The position numbers and the translations under genes are program-made. DNA of 64,000 nt. Origin: an uncultured Kushneria sp. (GTDB taxonomy: Bacteria > Pseudomonadota > Gammaproteobacteria > Pseudomonadales > Halomonadaceae). The first letter of the stretch is position 1. Each line of letters opens with the position of its first letter. The stretch is from the NCBI RefSeq assembly GCF_947497025.1, contig NZ_CANMFC010000006.1, positions 124,001 to 188,000 on the forward strand. Direction: 5' to 3'. The notes beneath the pieces were generated by a model. That model had not been told where the DNA came from and searched no databases. It saw nothing but the letters and a program-made list of their open reading frames with translations. Positions 55,994 to 63,995 of this stretch are shown here, in pieces.

Positions 55994-57910
55994 TCAGGAA
56001 GCGGTGAGCTGCGCCTGCATCTCTTCCAGTGCCTCTTCGGCCTCCATCCAGGCCTGCTCATCGCTTTCAAGGCGTGACTTCCACTCGCCCTGCTCACGCA
56101 GCAGCTCGGTCAGGCGCGCCTTCTGATCGGCTTCATAAACAGCGGGATCCGAGAGCTGTGCCTCGATCGCCTCAAGCGCTGCCTGCGCCTTTTCCATCGA
56201 CTTCTCGGCGGCGTCACGCTGTTTCTTCAGAGGCTTGAGCTGTTCGCGAAGTTCCGCGGCTGCACGCCGAGCAGCCTTGCGATCTTCTTTCGGTGCGCCG
56301 GTGTCGTCGTGATCAAGGGCAGGCGCACGGGCGGCTTCGGTGAGGCGATTTTTCAGCCACAGCCGGTAGTCCTCCAGCGTGCCGTCAAAGGCGGCGACCC
56401 GGCCATCGGCCACGCACCAGAACTCATCAACACTGGCCCGCAGCAGATGGCGATCGTGCGAGACGATCAGCACGGCGCCGTCAAAGGCGGCCAGCGCCTC
56501 GGTCAGCGCATCGCGCATGTCCAGGTCCAGGTGGTTGGTCGGCTCATCGAGCAGCAGCAGATTGGGCTTTTGCCAGGCAATCAATGCCAGCGCCAGACGC
56601 GCCTTTTCGCCGCCCGAGAAGCGGGTGATCACCTCGAAGGCGTCATCCCCACGGAAACCAAAACCACCCAGAAAATCGCGAATGACCTGCTCGGAAGCCT
56701 GCGGCGACAGGCGCTGAACATGCGTGAAGGCACTGGCATTGAGATCCAGCGCGTCGAGCTGATGCTGGGCGAAATAGCCGATCGCGAGATGCTCACCCTC
56801 GGTACGCTCTCCCCTGAGCAGTGCCAGCTCTCCGGTCAGCGCCTTGATCAGCGTTGATTTACCCGCACCGTTCGGCCCCAGCAGACCAATGCGACTACCG
56901 GGCGCCAGCGACAGGCGTACGTTTTCCACGATCGGGGCTTCGCCATAGCCAATGGCGGCGTGATCGATCGACAACAGCGGATGCGACACCTTGTCAGAAC
57001 AGGGCAGACGAAAGCGAAACGGTGACTCGGCACGCAGCGGCGCAATGTCTTCCATGCGCTCGAGCATCTTGAGCCGGCTCTGGGCCTGTTTGGCCTTGGT
57101 CGCCTTGGCACGAAAGCGGCGCACGAAGTCCTCGATTTCGGCGCGACGGGCCTGCTGTTTCTCGCGCTCGGCCTCGCGCTGGGCCAGTCGCTCGGCGCGG
57201 GTACGTTCAAAGGTCGTGAAGTTGCCGCGATAAAGCTGCACATGACGCTGATCAAAATGCACGATGTGGTCGCACACCGCATCGAGAAAATCGCGGTCGT
57301 GCGAGATCAATAAAAGCGTGCCGGGATAGCGCACCAGCCACTGCTCAAGCCACAAAAGCGCGTCCAGATCCAGGTGGTTGGTCGGCTCATCAAGCAGCAT
57401 CAGATCCGAGGGCTTGAACAGCGTCTGCGCCAGATTGGCGCGCATGCGCCAGCCGCCAGAGAAATCCGACAGCGGCCGCTCGAGATCGCGCTGGGCAAAG
57501 CCGAGGCCGACCAGCAGCTGCTCGGCCCGGGCCCTGGCCGTATAGCCATCCAGCGACTCGATGGCGCCGTGCAGCTCGGCCTCACGGTGGTGCTCGCCGG
57601 CCTCGCGGGCGGCTTCCAGCGCTGCCTGTGTTTCGCGCAGGGCGTGGTCGCCGTCAAGCACGAAATCGGTCAGGCTGCGCGAGAGCGTCACGATCTCCTG
57701 GCTCATGTGGGCAATGCGCACCCCGCCATTGAGCGCTATCTCGCCACGCTCGGGCGTCAGCTGCCCCAGAATCAACTGGAAAAGGCTCGATTTGCCCGTG
57801 CCGTTGGCGCCCGCAATACCGGCGTGGTGCCCCATCGAAAGCATGAAGTCTGCGGACTCGATCAGCGGGACCCCGCCGCGTTGGAGCTCGAGCTGGCGAA
57901 ATGCGATCAT
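55994..57910 (-). CDS. yheS: ABC-F family ATPase, YheS-like
   Basis: This 638-residue soluble ABC-F protein has two ATPase domains. Walker A motifs are GANGTGKSSLF (near 36) and GPNGAGKSTLI (near 345), the second-domain signature is FSGGEKARLALAL, and Walker B segments LLDEPTNHLDLDAL and LLDEPTNHLDLDMRD appear. Between the domains lies the basic P-site tRNA-interaction linker (RAEIEDFVRRFRAKATKAKQAQSRLKMLERM). The C-terminal coiled coil (about 530-638) is rich in Glu/Lys/Ala. GYFAQHQLDALDLNAS and FLGGFGFRGDDAFE are as in YheS rather than Uup or EttA. It likely acts on ribosomes. The ATG at 57910 has AGGA seven bases upstream. Confidence 0.93.
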   Translation of the reverse strand: MIAFRQLELQRGGVPLIESADFMLSMGHHAGIAGANGTGKSSLFQLILGQLTPERGEIALNGGVRIAHMSQEIVTLSRSLTDFVLDGDHALRETQAALEAAREAGEHHREAELHGAIESLDGYTARARAEQLLVGLGFAQRDLERPLSDFSGGWRMRANLAQTLFKPSDLMLLDEPTNHLDLDALLWLEQWLVRYPGTLLLISHDRDFLDAVCDHIVHFDQRHVQLYRGNFTTFERTRAERLAQREAEREKQQARRAEIEDFVRRFRAKATKAKQAQSRLKMLERMEDIAPLRAESPFRFRLPCSDKVSHPLLSIDHAAIGYGEAPIVENVRLSLAPGSRIGLLGPNGAGKSTLIKALTGELALLRGERTEGEHLAIGYFAQHQLDALDLNASAFTHVQRLSPQASEQVIRDFLGGFGFRGDDAFEVITRFSGGEKARLALALIAWQKPNLLLLDEPTNHLDLDMRDALTEALAAFDGAVLIVSHDRHLLRASVDEFWCVADGRVAAFDGTLEDYRLWLKNRLTEAARAPALDHDDTGAPKEDRKAARRAAAELREQLKPLKKQRDAAEKSMEKAQAALEAIEAQLSDPAVYEADQKARLTELLREQGEWKSRLESDEQAWMEAEEALEEMQAQLTAS

Positions 57911-57948
57911 GCAGTATCCTGTCCGGCCGGTTGCCGATAAGTGGTCGA

Positions 57949-58467
57949 ATGAACAAGTCAATGGGTGCCCATTCTAACCGAAATCTCCCGGCGCTTTGGC
58001 CCTGGGCGCTGGCGTTTTATGAGCGTCCCGGCGTCAGCGACGCCCTGCTCGAGCTTCAGGATGAGGCCGGCCTTGATGTCTGCGAACTGCTCTGGGGATT
58101 CTGGCTGCTGACACATGATCGGACACCGGTTGCAGATCCTGCCTCGGCGCTGGCGCCAGTACGCCAGTGGCAGCAACACTACACGCAGCCGCTGCGCCAG
58201 CTAAGACGCGACCTCAAGGCGCAGGTTGCAGACCGGCCCGAACTTGAACAGATGCGCACGCATATTAAAAAGGCTGAACTGCAAGGCGAACATGAAACGC
58301 TGCGCCGGCTCGAAGCACTGGGCATTTCAGCATCCATCCCCCGCCCTGAACATTTCTCTTTTGAGGCGCTTTTGCATCCCCTGATCGGCGAGCTCGAGAT
58401 CCATCATCAGCGGCTGATTTCCCATCTACGGCTTGAAAGTGAGAATATGGCGCCCCCATCGTGCTGA
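57949..58467 (+). CDS. TIGR02444/DUF2390-family protein of unknown function
   Basis: This protein of about 172 residues has the pattern LWPWALAFYERPGVSDALLELQDEAGLDVCELLWGFWLL, typical of this proteobacterial family, followed by helical segments (PLRQLRRDLKAQVAD, then MRTHIKKAELQGEHETLRRLEAL). It is predicted cytoplasmic and all-helical. The function is unknown. It is divergent from yheS with only 38 bp between starts. No clear Shine-Dalgarno sequence separates the ATG at 57949 from one at 57961, so the start is uncertain. Confidence 0.8.
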   Translation: MNKSMGAHSNRNLPALWPWALAFYERPGVSDALLELQDEAGLDVCELLWGFWLLTHDRTPVADPASALAPVRQWQQHYTQPLRQLRRDLKAQVADRPELEQMRTHIKKAELQGEHETLRRLEALGISASIPRPEHFSFEALLHPLIGELEIHHQRLISHLRLESENMAPPSC

Positions 58468-58584
58468 TAGTCCGTTAAAAACGGTCGGTTGAAAGACACC
58501 CGACATTCCTTCAGGGATTGGCGTGATTTTTTTCATCAGGTGTTGTCCAACATCCCTTGATGACCATATGTACAAGGAGATTTC

Positions 58585-59436
58585 ATGAATAAACTGTTGA
58601 GCGCGGTCACTCTGAGCACGCTGATCATACTGACCGGCTGTTCCGATGCTGACGACGGCAAGGACAAAAATGCTGATGATCAAGCCGCACAGCAGGAACA
58701 GGAACAGACCCAGCAAAACGACACCGGCGACAGCACCCAGCAACAGGATGACTTCAAGTCCGATCAGGCACGGCTGGCCTATGCCGTTGGTGTGACGCTG
58801 GCGCGCAACCTTCATGAAGACATGAAGGATCTGGATGTTGATAACTTCACCAGTGGCATCAAGGACGTCTACGACGGCAACGACATCCGTCTCAGCGATC
58901 AGCAGATCGGCAATGCCCTGCAGCAGTATCAGCAGCAGATGGTGGCCGAGCAGCAAAAGCAGATGCAGCAGGAAGCCGATAAAAACGACCAGGCCGGCAA
59001 GCAGTTCCTGGAAGAAAATGCCGGCAAGGACGGGGTCGAGACCACTGACTCCGGCCTGCAGTATCGCGTGATGGAAGAAGGTGACGACAGCGCCACACAG
59101 CCCGGCGATGAAGACCAGGTCCGCGTCAATTACGAAGGTCGCACCATTGACGGCAACGTCTTTGACAGCTCCTATGAGCGTGGCGAGCCGGTCACCTTCC
59201 AGGTCGATCAGGTTATTCCCGGCTGGCAGGAAGCGCTGAAGATGATGCACCCGGGCGACAAGTGGGAAATCTACGTACCGTCCGATCTGGCCTACGGCGA
59301 AGCGGGTACCGGCCCGATTGGACCGAACCAGACCCTGATCTTCAAGGTAGAACTGCTTGGCGTGGGCGATGACGCCACCAGCGCAGACAGCGATGACACC
59401 AGTGCCGATCAGGCAGAAGACGCCGGAGCCCAATAG
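58585..59436 (+). CDS. FKBP-type peptidyl-prolyl isomerase lipoprotein (FkpA/Mip-like)
   Basis: This 283-residue lipoprotein has the lipobox LTGC (Cys19) after a short hydrophobic signal and then a Gln/Asp-rich linker (ADDQAAQQEQEQTQQND). A helical dimerisation domain follows (about 60-145; ARLAYAVGVTLARNLHED). The C-terminal FKBP domain (about 150-258) shows GLQYRVMEEG, VRVNYEGRTIDGNVFDSSYERGEPVTFQVDQVIPGWQEALKMM and WEIYVPSDLAYGEAG. It ends with an acidic Asp/Ser/Ala tail. It probably acts as a periplasmic or outer-membrane-anchored foldase. AAGGAG precedes the ATG, and an intrinsic terminator follows. Confidence 0.92.
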   Translation: MNKLLSAVTLSTLIILTGCSDADDGKDKNADDQAAQQEQEQTQQNDTGDSTQQQDDFKSDQARLAYAVGVTLARNLHEDMKDLDVDNFTSGIKDVYDGNDIRLSDQQIGNALQQYQQQMVAEQQKQMQQEADKNDQAGKQFLEENAGKDGVETTDSGLQYRVMEEGDDSATQPGDEDQVRVNYEGRTIDGNVFDSSYERGEPVTFQVDQVIPGWQEALKMMHPGDKWEIYVPSDLAYGEAGTGPIGPNQTLIFKVELLGVGDDATSADSDDTSADQAEDAGAQ

Positions 59437-59470
59437 GCCAACCAGGCCGACCATACGGGGCACTTCCGCA

Positions 59471-59503
59471 ACCACCGGGCCTTATCGCCCGGTGGTTTTT
59501 TAT
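59471..59503 (+). terminator. Intrinsic terminator after the FKBP gene
   Basis: The perfect stem ACCACCGGGC/GCCCGGTGGT with a 6-base loop is followed by TTTTTTATT, a canonical Rho-independent terminator 35 bp after the stop. Confidence 0.9.
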
Positions 59504-59822
59504 TGTCTGACAACATGTTACAGACAGTGGATAAATCCTGCCCGAACACCCTGTGGATAAGGTTGTGAGGTTCTCTTTAATGGCTGCCGCAGCGCCTGTG
59601 CATAAATGTCGCACATCCCTCTCCGCCTTATGGCACTTCCTGCAAAGAAAAATGACATAAAACTCATAACACTTTGTTTCTTATCATTATTTAGAAAAAC
59701 ATGAGCAAACGGGGTGAAATTATTCACATTGGACGGCTTTGCCTTCTGTCAAGCAAAAATTCCCAACGCCGTGTGGATAATTAATAGGAAAATTCATGTT
59801 TTAGTTCGCGTGACATTGTGCA
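59504..59822. other. AT-rich DnaA-box cluster (candidate replication origin or DnaA-titration site)
   Basis: This is a gene-free gap between convergent genes, so no promoter is needed here. Boxes against TTATNCACA: 59526-59534 (minus, 8/9), 59552-59560 (minus, 9/9), 59597-59605 (minus, 9/9), 59720-59728 (plus, 9/9) and 59772-59780 (minus, 9/9). Between them, about 59640-59710 is strongly AT-rich and could be an unwinding element. GATC sites are absent, unlike the E. coli oriC. No dnaA gene is adjacent, so oriC is one possibility and a datA-like reservoir the other. Confidence 0.6.
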
Positions 59823-60317
59823 TCAGTGGCACGGCAGTGACAGATCATACCAGCTGCCCAAAAGCCCTCTGGGGGTGGTCACTACAAGACTGCCCCGTGC
59901 ACGGTGGGTATTGGTTTCACACAGGGGAATATCGAACGTACCGCGATAATGACCAGCCGACACGGCATCCAGGGTCATGGCTGCCTGACGCCAGCGACTG
60001 CCGGTTTCCTCAAGCTGCATCTTCACCTTTTCCGCCTTCAGCCCGGTGAGCACCATCTCCACGCTCAGCTGCCCTTTCTGATAGTCCCACTGCGTCTGCA
60101 TCTCACCGAATCGGCCCAGCGCCGTAAAGCAGCGCTCATCCAGCGGCCGGCAGTCAAGTTCGGGGGCAAACCAGGTCACCTGCGATCGATTGCCGGCCCC
60201 CACGTAGTAGTAACCCAGATAGGCAATGGCCACGGTAACCGTCATCAACGTGACCACCACCAGCGTGTTGAGCCAACGAAGCGAGGGGATTCGAGCAGAG
60301 GAATCGGGTATCGGCAT
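59823..60317 (-). CDS. Hypothetical single-pass membrane protein
   Basis: I do not recognise this protein of about 164 residues. A short polar N-terminus leads into one transmembrane segment (LNTLVVVTLMTVTVAIAYLGYYYVG, near 17-41). A predicted periplasmic domain follows with Cys residues (LDCRPLDERCFTALG, then DIPLCETNTH and LPCH at the end) and beta-rich sequence (MQTQWDYQKGQLSVEMVLTGL). The start is uncertain: ATG at 60317 has GGA nearby, and other in-frame ATGs exist at 60353 and 60395. Its upstream region carries an inverted AAATGAGAAT element shared with the adjacent sRNA promoter, so iron control is possible. Confidence 0.65.
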   Translation of the reverse strand: MPIPDSSARIPSLRWLNTLVVVTLMTVTVAIAYLGYYYVGAGNRSQVTWFAPELDCRPLDERCFTALGRFGEMQTQWDYQKGQLSVEMVLTGLKAEKVKMQLEETGSRWRQAAMTLDAVSAGHYRGTFDIPLCETNTHRARGSLVVTTPRGLLGSWYDLSLPCH

Positions 60318-60408
60318 GGGGCGTCCGGTGATCGAGCGAGCGTTGGACAACATACGGCAACAGCCGTGAAGCCGGCCGCAAATAACAGCAGACATTCATT
60401 TAAAAAAT

Positions 60409-60450
60409 ATTCTCATTTGCCTTGACCATCTAAATGAGAATGGTTATCTT
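60409..60450 (+). promoter_or_regulatory. Fur-box promoter of the sRNA candidate
   Basis: TTGACC (60422-60427, 5/6), a 17-bp spacer and TATCTT (60445-60450) form a sigma-70-type promoter. TGAGAATGGTTATCT (60435-60449) matches the Fur 7-1-7 motif TGATAATNATTATCA at 12 of 14 fixed positions and overlaps the -10. An inverted 10-bp copy of AAATGAGAAT at 60409-60418 adds a second half-site upstream. Iron repression by Fur is inferred. Confidence 0.65.
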
Positions 60451-60456
60451 TGATAT

Positions 60457-60567
60457 GTGGTGATCGCCAGTCGCCACATGAACAACCCGATATGTCAGGT
60501 ATCGAGTGGTTCATCTCCTCATCAAGCTAGTCACGGTCCTTGAGCCGCCCGATTGGGCGGCTTTTTT
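60457..60567 (+). ncRNA. Candidate Fur-regulated small RNA (about 111 nt)
   Basis: A transcript starting near G60457, seven bases after the -10, would fold into stem 1 (GTGGTGA 60457-60463 with TCGCCAC 60471-60477). Stem 2 (60478-60492 with 60500-60514) has 13 of 15 positions paired around a 7-base loop. A single-stranded CU-rich stretch with TCATCTCCTC (about 60511-60520) is complementary to Shine-Dalgarno sequences. A Rho-independent terminator closes it. No start codon with a Shine-Dalgarno sequence or meaningful ORF lies inside. The plus strand has no other gene between the FKBP terminator and this terminator. The design matches RyhB/PrrF-type RNAs, though I see no certain sequence homology to them. 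Confidence 0.62.
60544..60567 (+). terminator. Rho-independent terminator of the sRNA candidate
   Basis: The 7-bp stem GCCGCCC/GGGCGGC with loop GATT is followed by six T. The nearest plus-strand protein gene upstream ends more than 1.1 kb away and has its own terminator, so this one implies a separate short transcript. Confidence 0.85.
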
Positions 60568-60629
60568 ATGTCGGTCATAAAGACCTTTTGACGTCGAGCC
60601 TGCAGACCCCGCCCGTGATATCGGCTGGA

Positions 60630-61349
60630 TCAGTCACTGCGCTGATAAATCAGATCCCAGACGCCATGACCCAGCCGCTCACCGCGGGTTTCAAACTTGG
60701 TCAGGGGACGAAAGTCCGGGCGCGGAACGTAATCTCCCTCAGGTGCCAGCGTCACGAACCCGGGCGCCTCGTTCATGGTCTCGACCATGTATTCAGCGTA
60801 GGGCTGCCAGTCGGTCGCCATGTGGAAGCGGCCTTGCGGCTCGAGCACGCGACGCACCCGCTCAATGAAGGCCGGCTGCAGGATTCGACGCTTGTGATGG
60901 CGTTTTTTGGGCCAGGGATCAGGGAAGAAGAGCTGCAGCGTATTGACCGATTCGGCCGGCAGGCAGTCATCGAGTACCTTGAGCGCGTCCTCGCGATACA
61001 CCCGTACATTGCACAATCCTGCCTTGTCGACATCATCAAGCAGCTTGCCCACCCCCGGCGGATGGACCTCGATACCGATAAAGTCGGTATCCGGGTTGGC
61101 CATGGCCTGCTGGAGCAGCGAGCCGCCCATGCCAAAGCCGATCTCGACCACACACGGTGCCTGACGCCCGAACAGCGCCTCAAGATCCAGCCGACCCTGT
61201 GAAAGCGTTAGTCCCAGGCGCGGAAAAACCTCTTCCAGACCGCGACGCTGGGCCAGAGTCATTCGCCCGCTGCGAACCACATAACTCTTGATGCCGCGAT
61301 GCGGCGTATCTTCGCCGGCCTCGGGGTCCGGCGTTGTGTCTTCTGTCAT
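60630..61349 (-). CDS. trmB: tRNA (guanine-N7-)-methyltransferase
   Basis: This 239-residue SAM-dependent enzyme makes m7G46 in tRNA. The SAM site is VVEIGFGMGGSLLQQAM (near 68), followed by DFIGIEVHPPGVGKLL, LQLFFPDPWPKKRHHKRRIL (the TrmB signature near 140), FHMATDWQPYAEYM and the C-terminal LTKFETRGERLGHGVWDLIY. The ATG at 61349 begins MTEDTTPDPEAG; an in-frame TTG five codons upstream is less likely. It lies 42 bp after thiG, in the order thiS-thiG-trmB. Confidence 0.95.
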   Translation of the reverse strand: MTEDTTPDPEAGEDTPHRGIKSYVVRSGRMTLAQRRGLEEVFPRLGLTLSQGRLDLEALFGRQAPCVVEIGFGMGGSLLQQAMANPDTDFIGIEVHPPGVGKLLDDVDKAGLCNVRVYREDALKVLDDCLPAESVNTLQLFFPDPWPKKRHHKRRILQPAFIERVRRVLEPQGRFHMATDWQPYAEYMVETMNEAPGFVTLAPEGDYVPRPDFRPLTKFETRGERLGHGVWDLIYQRSD

Positions 61350-61391
61350 CACAAATATCGTCAAAAACGGTGGAACGGGTCATGCCCCGGA

Positions 61392-62195
61392 TCAGCCGGT
61401 GATCAGGCCTTCCGTGGGCGATGAAGGGCTGGCGGCATAGGTCTTTCTACCCATGCGCTCGGCCAGGCGGGCTTCACGCCCGGCTTCGACGGCCTTTTTC
61501 ATGGCACTGGCCATTAAAATCGGCTGACGGGCGTGGGCGATGGCCGAGTTGACCAGTACCCCGTCGCAGCCGAGCTCCATGGCCATGGCCGCATCAGAAG
61601 GCGTGCCGATACCGGCATCAACCAGCACCGGTACGCGGGCGTTGTCGATGATCAGTGACAGGGCATGCGGATTGAGCAGGCCGTGGCCGGAACCGATCAG
61701 CGAGCCCAGCGGCATGACCGCACAACAGCCGATCGACTCAAGCTCGGCGGCCACGATCGGATCGTCACTGGTATACACCATGACATCAAAGCCATCCTCG
61801 ACGAGCGTACGCGCCGCGCTGATGGTCTCCATCACGTTGGGATAGAGCGTGTGATCGTTGCCCAGCACTTCCAGCTTGACGAGGTTGTGACCATCAAGCA
61901 GCTCGCGAGCGAGCTGGCAGGTGCGTACCGCATCTCGCGCGTTATAGCAGCCGGCCGTGTTGGGCAGGATGGTATAACGCTCGGGAGAAATGACATCGAG
62001 CAGATTGGGTTCATCCGGATTCTGCCCGATGTTGGAACGGCGCACGGCAACCGTCACGATTTCGACGCCGCTGGCTTCAACGGCCGCGCCTGTTTCTTCA
62101 AGGTCTCGATACTTGCCGGTACCGACCAGCAGACGCGAAGCGAAGCTTCGTCCGGCAATCTGCAAGGGGGTATCCCACCGGAAATCGGTGCTCAT
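61392..62195 (-). CDS. thiG: Thiazole synthase
   Basis: This 267-residue TIM-barrel enzyme forms the thiazole phosphate of thiamine from DXP, dehydroglycine and ThiS thiocarboxylate. The Schiff-base lysine is K107 in [17 protein letters not shown]. Other motifs are [49 protein letters not shown] and [36 protein letters not shown] precedes the ATG at 62195. Confidence 0.96.
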   Translation of the reverse strand: MSTDFRWDTPLQIAGRSFASRLLVGTGKYRDLEETGAAVEASGVEIVTVAVRRSNIGQNPDEPNLLDVISPERYTILPNTAGCYNARDAVRTCQLARELLDGHNLVKLEVLGNDHTLYPNVMETISAARTLVEDGFDVMVYTSDDPIVAAELESIGCCAVMPLGSLIGSGHGLLNPHALSLIIDNARVPVLVDAGIGTPSDAAMAMELGCDGVLVNSAIAHARQPILMASAMKKAVEAGREARLAERMGRKTYAASPSSPTEGLITG

Positions 62196-62254
62196 GATGT
62201 TCTCCTCGAACCCGATGGACGGGTTCTGATGCAATCATTGTCGGCGCGGACGTT

Positions 62255-62455
62255 TCAGCCACCGCCGATGGCATGAACAATCTCGACACGATCGCCCTCG
62301 TTGAGCGTCGTTGTCGCATGGCGAGTGCGCGCCACGATGGCTTCGTTGACTTCCACGGCAATGCGCCGCCCGGTCAGCCCCAGCGACTCGACCAGATCGG
62401 CAACACTTTCGATCCGGTCGACCCGCCGCGCCTCCCCGTTGATGTATAGCTGCAT
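62255..62455 (-). CDS. thiS: Sulfur carrier protein ThiS
   Basis: This 66-residue ubiquitin-fold protein starts MQLYINGEARRV and has LVESLGLTGRRIAVEVNEAIV in the middle. It ends HAIGGG; the terminal Gly-Gly is adenylated and thiocarboxylated to feed sulfur to ThiG. AGGATGTGAC precedes the ATG. It is upstream of thiG by 59 bp. Confidence 0.94.
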   Translation of the reverse strand: MQLYINGEARRVDRIESVADLVESLGLTGRRIAVEVNEAIVARTRHATTTLNEGDRVEIVHAIGGG

Positions 62456-62486
62456 GTCACATCCTGCGTTGTCATCAGGGCGACGC

Positions 62487-62492
62487 ATTATA
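62487..62492 (-). promoter_or_regulatory. Possible -10 element of the thiS-thiG-trmB operon
   Basis: A perfect TATAAT on the minus strand lies 32 bp before the thiS ATG. No good -35 is found at 17 bp, and there is no thiamine-riboswitch motif in the short leader. Confidence 0.4.
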
Positions 62493-62513
62493 ACGTCGAG
62501 GCTGGAGGCACTC

Positions 62514-63995
62514 CTACTGCTTCGCGGCGTTTTCCGAAGACGTCCAGACGCCTTTTGCCAACTGCTCGGGATGCTTGAGCACGGAGGGATCAAAAACCGG
62601 CTCCTTGACCCCGTTTTTGCGCTGGCGTTCGTAGTCCTTCAACACACGCAGCGCCACGGGTGCCAGCAAAAGCATGGCGATCAGGTTGGTGGTCGCCATC
62701 AGACCCATGGCGAGATCGGCAAAATTCCACACAAAGGTCAGGTTGGCCACCGAGCCGATCATGACCATGGCCAGAATCATGAGGCGAATAATGGACACCG
62801 CCCGATCACCGTGGCGCGGAAACAGATATTCGACGTTGACGGCACTGTAGGCGAAATTGGCCAGAATCGAGGTGAAGGCAAAAAAGAAGATCGCAATGGC
62901 GATGAAGATTTCACCGAAGCTGCCCAGGTGATCCACCATCGCTTCCTGCGTCAGGGTAATCCCCTCGATGGATTGGCCCGGCGAGGTCGTCATCAGCGTA
63001 TCGTAGACACCGGAAAGCAGAATCACCACGGCCGTACAGGTGCAGATGATCAGGGTGTCGATGACCACACCAAAGGACTGTACCAGCCCCTGCGCCGCGG
63101 GATGCTTGACGTTGGCCGTGGCCGCTGCGTTGGGTGCCGAGCCCATGCCGGCCTCGTTGGAGAACAGGCCGCGTTTGATGCCGTTTTCCATCGCAATCTT
63201 GATGGAGTAGCCGGCCGCACCACCGATGGCCGGACCAAAGCCGAAGGCACTCTTGACGATCAGCGCCAGCATTTCCGGCACTTCACTGATATTGGCAAAC
63301 AGCACATACAGTGCGACCAGCAGATAGGCGATCGCCATGATCGGCACGATCTTTTCAGCGGCACGCGCTACCGATTTGATCCCGCCATAGATTACCAGTG
63401 CGGTCAGAGCGACCAGCACGACCCCGGTAATCCAGGTGGGCACGGCAAAGGCGCCGTCAACGGCCTGGGCGATGGTATTGGACTGGGCGCCACAAAAGGC
63501 CAGACCAAAGGCGATGATCAGGAAGATGGCAAACAGACAGCCCATCCAGCGCTGGCCCAGGCCTCGCTCGATGTAATAGGCCGGCCCCCCACGGAAGACG
63601 CCGTCCTTGTGCTCGATCTTGTAGACCTGCCCCAGGGTGGATTCGATAAAGGCCGTGGCCAGACCAATGATGGCGGTCATCCACATCCAGAAGATGGCGC
63701 CGGGGCCGCCAACCCACAGTGCCAGTGCGACACCGGCCAGGTTACCGGTACCCACGCGCGCGGCCAGCGAGGTCGCGAAGGCCTGAAAGGCACTGACGCC
63801 CTCACCGCTGCCCCGGCTGGTAAAGGTCACGCGGGCCATGTGCCCGAGCAGGCGAAACTGCATGAACCGGGTGGCGATGGTAAAGACAATGCCGGCACCC
63901 AGCAGCAGATAAACCAGTATGAATGACCAGATAAAACCACTGACCGGGTTCATTACGGCATAAATGGCATTTTCAACGGTAGTGATAAATTCCAT
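62514..63995 (-). CDS. Alanine or glycine:cation symporter (AGCS family)
   Basis: This 493-residue polytopic membrane protein has the AGCS pattern. It starts ENAIYAVMNPVSGFIWSFILVYLLLGAGIVFTI, and the family signature GGPGAIFWMWMTAIIGLATAFIESTLGQVYK lies near 95-125. GGPAYYIERGLGQRWMG and NGIKRGLFSNEAGMGSAPNAAATANVKHPAAQG follow. It imports alanine or glycine with sodium, fitting a halotolerant host, though the exact substrate is not proven. The ATG at 63995 is five bases from the window edge, so the upstream region and any Shine-Dalgarno sequence are outside view. It is upstream of thiS with 58 bp between. Confidence 0.93.
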   Translation of the reverse strand: MEFITTVENAIYAVMNPVSGFIWSFILVYLLLGAGIVFTIATRFMQFRLLGHMARVTFTSRGSGEGVSAFQAFATSLAARVGTGNLAGVALALWVGGPGAIFWMWMTAIIGLATAFIESTLGQVYKIEHKDGVFRGGPAYYIERGLGQRWMGCLFAIFLIIAFGLAFCGAQSNTIAQAVDGAFAVPTWITGVVLVALTALVIYGGIKSVARAAEKIVPIMAIAYLLVALYVLFANISEVPEMLALIVKSAFGFGPAIGGAAGYSIKIAMENGIKRGLFSNEAGMGSAPNAAATANVKHPAAQGLVQSFGVVIDTLIICTCTAVVILLSGVYDTLMTTSPGQSIEGITLTQEAMVDHLGSFGEIFIAIAIFFFAFTSILANFAYSAVNVEYLFPRHGDRAVSIIRLMILAMVMIGSVANLTFVWNFADLAMGLMATTNLIAMLLLAPVALRVLKDYERQRKNGVKEPVFDPSVLKHPEQLAKGVWTSSENAAKQ

